From positions 282,404 to 346,403 of the forward strand of contig JAUYMS010000048.1 of NCBI GenBank assembly GCA_030698625.1: a stretch of 64,000 nucleotides of DNA, written 5' to 3'. The position numbers were made by a program, and so were the translations under genes. The notes beneath the pieces were generated by a model, which saw only the letters and a program-made list of their open reading frames with translations, ran no database searches and was not told where the DNA came from. Below, one piece after another: positions 62,213 through 64,000 of the stretch (position 1 is the first letter of the stretch; each line of letters opens with the position of its first letter). The stretch is from Candidatus Omnitrophota bacterium (GTDB lineage: Bacteria; Omnitrophota; Omnitrophia; Omnitrophales; Aquincolibacteriaceae).

Positions 62213-62324
62213 AAGAAATGTCGAGAAGTATTACCGCTGGTTCCGGCGGTCTTGGCATCGGTCGTATATGAAAACCGTCAAGATTCTTGAGCTGGAACTC
62301 GGTTATGAAATACATGCATGCTAG
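62187..62324 (+). CDS. Unknown basic 45-residue protein
   Basis: A very short, Lys/Arg/Tyr-rich protein ('KIKRNVEKYYRWFRRSWHRS') that starts at ATG 62187 after a strong GAGGGGG ribosome site, inside the end of the previous gene. A longer frame from 62121 is possible but less likely. It may bind nucleic acid or membrane. Function unknown. Confidence 0.5.
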   Translation: MKPKTTKIKRNVEKYYRWFRRSWHRSYMKTVKILELELGYEIHAC

Positions 62325-62365
62325 GAATAAAAGATTATTTTGATGTTTGATTATTCTCCGAGAAA

Positions 62366-62432
62366 AGCACCCCGCAAGTAATTGCGGCCCGCAAAGGTGA
62401 GAGACCCGCAAGGGTTAGTCTCCTGCCCCACC
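62366..62432 (+). ncRNA. Candidate structured RNA with GNRA tetraloops
   Basis: Two adjacent hairpins: CCGCAA-GTAA-TTGCGG (62372-62387), and ACCC-GCAA-GGGT (62404-62415) inside longer arms GAGA/TCTC and GGTG/CACC (62396-62432). Both loops are GNRA type, which is rare by chance in two neighbouring perfect stems. The element lies 54 bases before the gene at 62486 and could be its leader, a riboswitch-like element or a separate RNA. No known RNA family was recognised. Confidence 0.5.
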
Positions 62433-62485
62433 TAAAGAAATGCATCAAATAAAAAGATTAATATCGATTTAATAGGGAGGGAAAA

Positions 62486-62887
62486 ATGCTTAACGAGATT
62501 TGCCAATTTCGAGCAAAAAATCAGGCCGCTTATGATTTTATCCGGGAGGTTCTGACGCAGACTGTAAGAGCCGGACGGCTTGAGAAGGAAGCCATGGAAA
62601 AAGTTATGAGATACATGATTGGTGAGGGGGAAAAAAAAGGTTATGAAGCGGTGGATCTCAATGAATTATTTCGCTTTATTCTTTATGACCAGTATGTGCT
62701 TGTGATTCCGAAAGCAAGATTTGGAGAAAATGATTTTTTGATTTTAAAGAACCTTCATCCGGAGGCAAAGTTGAACGCGGAACTAATTGAATTTAATCCG
62801 AAAGGTTTTGAGGTTAATCCGATCGTGTATTTCCCGGGATATTTAAGGCGTTGTTTGAAACGAGGGTTACACGATGGGTCTCAATAA
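62486..62887 (+). CDS. Unknown protein, 133 residues
   Basis: No family recognised. A strong AGGGAGGG ribosome site precedes ATG 62486. The N-terminal half is helical ('NQAAYDFIREVLTQTVRAGR'), the second half mixed ('YDQYVLVIPKARFGENDFLI', 'FEVNPIVYFPGYLRRCLKRG'). It is bracketed by hairpin-rich DNA on both sides, so it may belong with the structured RNA. Confidence 0.6.
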   Translation: MLNEICQFRAKNQAAYDFIREVLTQTVRAGRLEKEAMEKVMRYMIGEGEKKGYEAVDLNELFRFILYDQYVLVIPKARFGENDFLILKNLHPEAKLNAELIEFNPKGFEVNPIVYFPGYLRRCLKRGLHDGSQ

Positions 62888-62892
62888 GTCTT

Positions 62893-62943
62893 GGGACGTA
62901 AGTCCCGGGGTAGGGCGAGCGAAAAGGTCTATGGCCATAGACC
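62893..62943 (+). ncRNA. Second hairpin pair after the gene at 62486
   Basis: GGGAC-GTAA-GTCCC (62893-62906), again with a GNRA loop, and the 18-base perfect palindrome GGTCTATGGCCATAGACC (62926-62943). They follow the stop codon by 6 and 39 bases. They may be terminators or the 3' part of a larger structured RNA together with 62366-62432. The remaining gap to 63323 holds the promoter and repeats listed below and no gene. Confidence 0.5.
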
Positions 62944-63108
62944 CTGGTGGTGAATTCCTTGGTCGGAGTTAAACCATCTAGCTCCTCTATTTTTAACTCT
63001 ACACGGCAGGCAGCGCTTTTACAAGAGTGGCGGGTGGCGGAAAAAGCATGGGGAGTTTTATTCTGCTATAAATTGCCAATAAAATAAAAAACAAAAGCGC
63101 CCGTTTCC

Positions 63109-63137
63109 TTGACAGTTGGAATAACAGCAGGTAGAAT
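63109..63137 (+). promoter_or_regulatory. Strong sigma-70 promoter
   Basis: A perfect -35 TTGACA (63109-63114) and a -10 TAGAAT (63132-63137) are separated by exactly 17 bases. The downstream genes at 63324 and 63623 are the probable targets, with a leader of about 180 bases that contains four direct repeats. Confidence 0.75.
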
Positions 63138-63176
63138 TTGACCCACATTTGGGATGAAGTGCTTTTTCCCAATTGA

Positions 63177-63247
63177 AACTCCGACCACGTAAAGAACTCC
63201 GACCAAGAAGTTCGATTAAACTCCGACCGAAATTAGTAACTCCGACC
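63177..63247 (+). repeat. Four direct repeats AACTCCGACC
   Basis: AACTCCGACC occurs at 63177, 63195, 63219 and 63238 (spacings 18, 24 and 19 bases). Inverted copies GGTCGGAGTT and GGTCGGAGCT lie at 62961-62970 and 63331-63340. The inverted copies could pair with the direct ones in RNA. Iteron-like binding sites, or part of a leader switching between hairpins, are both possible. Confidence 0.75.
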
Positions 63248-63323
63248 AGAACGGAAGGACCTTAAGAGTCATTTTTTGATTTCTTAAGCTCAATCTCATC
63301 TTCCGTTCATCCCTGAGCTAAAC

Positions 63324-63626
63324 GTGAAGAGGTCGGAGCTTATTTATTTTGTTTTTCTATTTAGAAAGTCATTTCTGACTTTCGTAATTTTTCTGCTGAT
63401 CTTCTTTTCAGAAAAATCCGCGTTTTCATCCTTTTCTGTTCCTGTTTTTTCACATTCGCTTTCGATCCCGGATTGGTTTTCGCCTTCACATGCTGAGAAA
63501 GGCGCTTTTAAGCTGCTCTCTCTTTCTCCTGAAAACGAAAAGCGTCTACAAAAAAAGTCTAATCCCACCCTTGATGCTGTTTCACGCCAGATCAGGTGTC
63601 TTGAAATCATGTGGAGGTCCGCATGA
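63324..63626 (+). CDS. Small membrane or secreted protein
   Basis: A 100-residue protein starting with GTG 63324. Basic residues are followed by a strong hydrophobic stretch ('FLTFVIFLLIFFSEKSAFSS'), so it is a signal peptide or anchor. The rest is Ser/Pro rich with 'SHAEKGAFKLLSLSPENEKR'. Its stop overlaps the ATG of the next secreted protein (ATGA), which supports translation. No family was recognised. The start codon falls just before the last GGTCGGAGC copy of the repeat, so the repeat is inside the coding region. Confidence 0.55.
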   Translation: MKRSELIYFVFLFRKSFLTFVIFLLIFFSEKSAFSSFSVPVFSHSLSIPDWFSPSHAEKGAFKLLSLSPENEKRLQKKSNPTLDAVSRQIRCLEIMWRSA

Positions 63627-64000
63627 AAGCATCCCGATCTCATTGGTTTCGTGTTATTGCGATAGCCCTCGTTTTAACCATGATTTGCCATGACGTCACT
63701 TGGGCAAATCAGGCAGCCCTGTCGTCCGGTGGAATTCCGAGCGCTTTTCCAAAAGCGGCAGGAACCGCCTATCTTCCGCAAGAGATAGGGCGGGTTGATG
63801 AGATTGCGACACATCAGAAAAGCAAGACTTCGGCTGTTTTGGTTTACCACATTCAAGATGCCCACTCGATTTATGAAGCGCAAAGCAATCTCGCGAAGAT
63901 TCTTGAAAGGCTGATTCAGCAAGAGGGTGTATCACTTGTTCTTGTTGAGGGTGGTTCGGGGAAGGTGAGCCTCTCTCCCTTAAGAAAAACAGCTTGGAAA
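63623..64000 (+). CDS. Large secreted protein, N-terminal part (cut by window end)
   Basis: The frame is open to the last base (126 residues). A signal peptide 'FRVIAIALVLTMICHDVTWA' is followed by a Ser/Gly-rich link, 'GTAYLPQEIGRVDEI' and 'VYHIQDAHSIYEAQSNLAKI', then 'VSLVLVEGGSG'. The 'HIQDAH...Q..L' motif is one I associate with long exported proteins of Omnitrophota, with a fold reminiscent of TraB/PrgY-type hydrolases; function unknown. GGAGG ribosome site before ATG 63623. The 3' end is outside the window. Confidence 0.7.
   Translation, partial: MKASRSHWFRVIAIALVLTMICHDVTWANQAALSSGGIPSAFPKAAGTAYLPQEIGRVDEIATHQKSKTSAVLVYHIQDAHSIYEAQSNLAKILERLIQQEGVSLVLVEGGSGKVSLSPLRKTAWK

Noticed and set aside
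1-64000. CRISPR array, integrase or transposase
   Set aside because: No regularly spaced repeats of 25-40 bases and no cas, integrase or transposase motifs were seen. The four 10-bp repeats at 63177 are too short and unevenly spaced.

Overview
The window looks like part of a chromosome of an uncultured, Gram-negative-type bacterium. I favour Candidatus Omnitrophota or a close relative. The reasons are a last, truncated secreted protein with a 'YHIQDAHSIYEAQ' motif that I associate with that phylum, pseudopilins, a lipoprotein, and a long plant/cyanobacterial-type IspH. This assignment is from memory and low to moderate in confidence.

Region 1 (1-24419) is compact and higher in GC by eye, with many 4-base ATGA/GTGA gene overlaps. 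It is ordinary chromosome: the end of era, panE, a DDAH-like hydrolase, a PP-loop tRNA-thiolation-like protein, two tandem ferredoxins, a kinase-deaminase fusion, ispH, a glutaredoxin, an MFS exporter on the minus strand, three pseudopilin-type proteins, a pterin pair (SDR plus 6-pyruvoyl-tetrahydropterin synthase), addB-addA, a response regulator, a TrmI-type tRNA methyltransferase, a peptidoglycan-binding lipoprotein, a MEDS-domain protein and a SpoIID protein.

Region 2 (about 24460-43300) starts at a tRNA-Arg(CCG)-like gene whose 3' part is missing, which I read as the scar or edge of acquired DNA. It carries a self-regulated LexA/UmuC-type SOS cassette (24795-26685). Next comes a CBASS-type anti-phage operon (26804-32045) with an HTH-JAB fusion, a free E2, a 60-residue protein, a free E1, a CD-NTase and a TIR-SAVED effector. 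A three-gene helicase / DUF1156 methylase / DUF499 ATPase module related to DISARM and BREX components follows (32256-41484), then a small HTH protein, a secreted nuclease and a methyltransferase with a winged helix. The SOS and CBASS promoters both have a palindrome between -35 and -10 and appear to give leaderless transcripts.

Region 3 (43378-61057) is AT-rich and is the most unusual part. Two-component receiver (REC) domains are fused directly to lipid or polyketide-type enzymes: REC-HMG-CoA reductase (47457), REC-hotdog thioesterase (49353) and REC-ketoacyl-ACP synthase (52930). Around them lie an acyl carrier protein, a PhcB-like methyltransferase, an ICMT-type membrane methyltransferase, an ICMT/SAM-methyltransferase fusion, a seven-helix GAF histidine kinase, single and double receivers and an XRE-cupin regulator. 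I propose that this is a pathway making a small lipid-like product whose enzymes are scaffolded or switched by phosphorelay, possibly a quorum signal. Mixed in are remnants of another copy: an ACP tail, a frameshifted seven-helix sensor N-terminus, a GNAT pseudogene and a kinase with a broken receiver.

Region 4 (61058-64000) has four small unknown proteins with good ribosome sites, hairpins capped by GNRA tetraloops, a strong sigma-70 promoter followed by four 10-bp direct repeats, a short membrane protein and the start of the secreted protein. No CRISPR array, rRNA gene, integrase or transposase was seen anywhere in the window.
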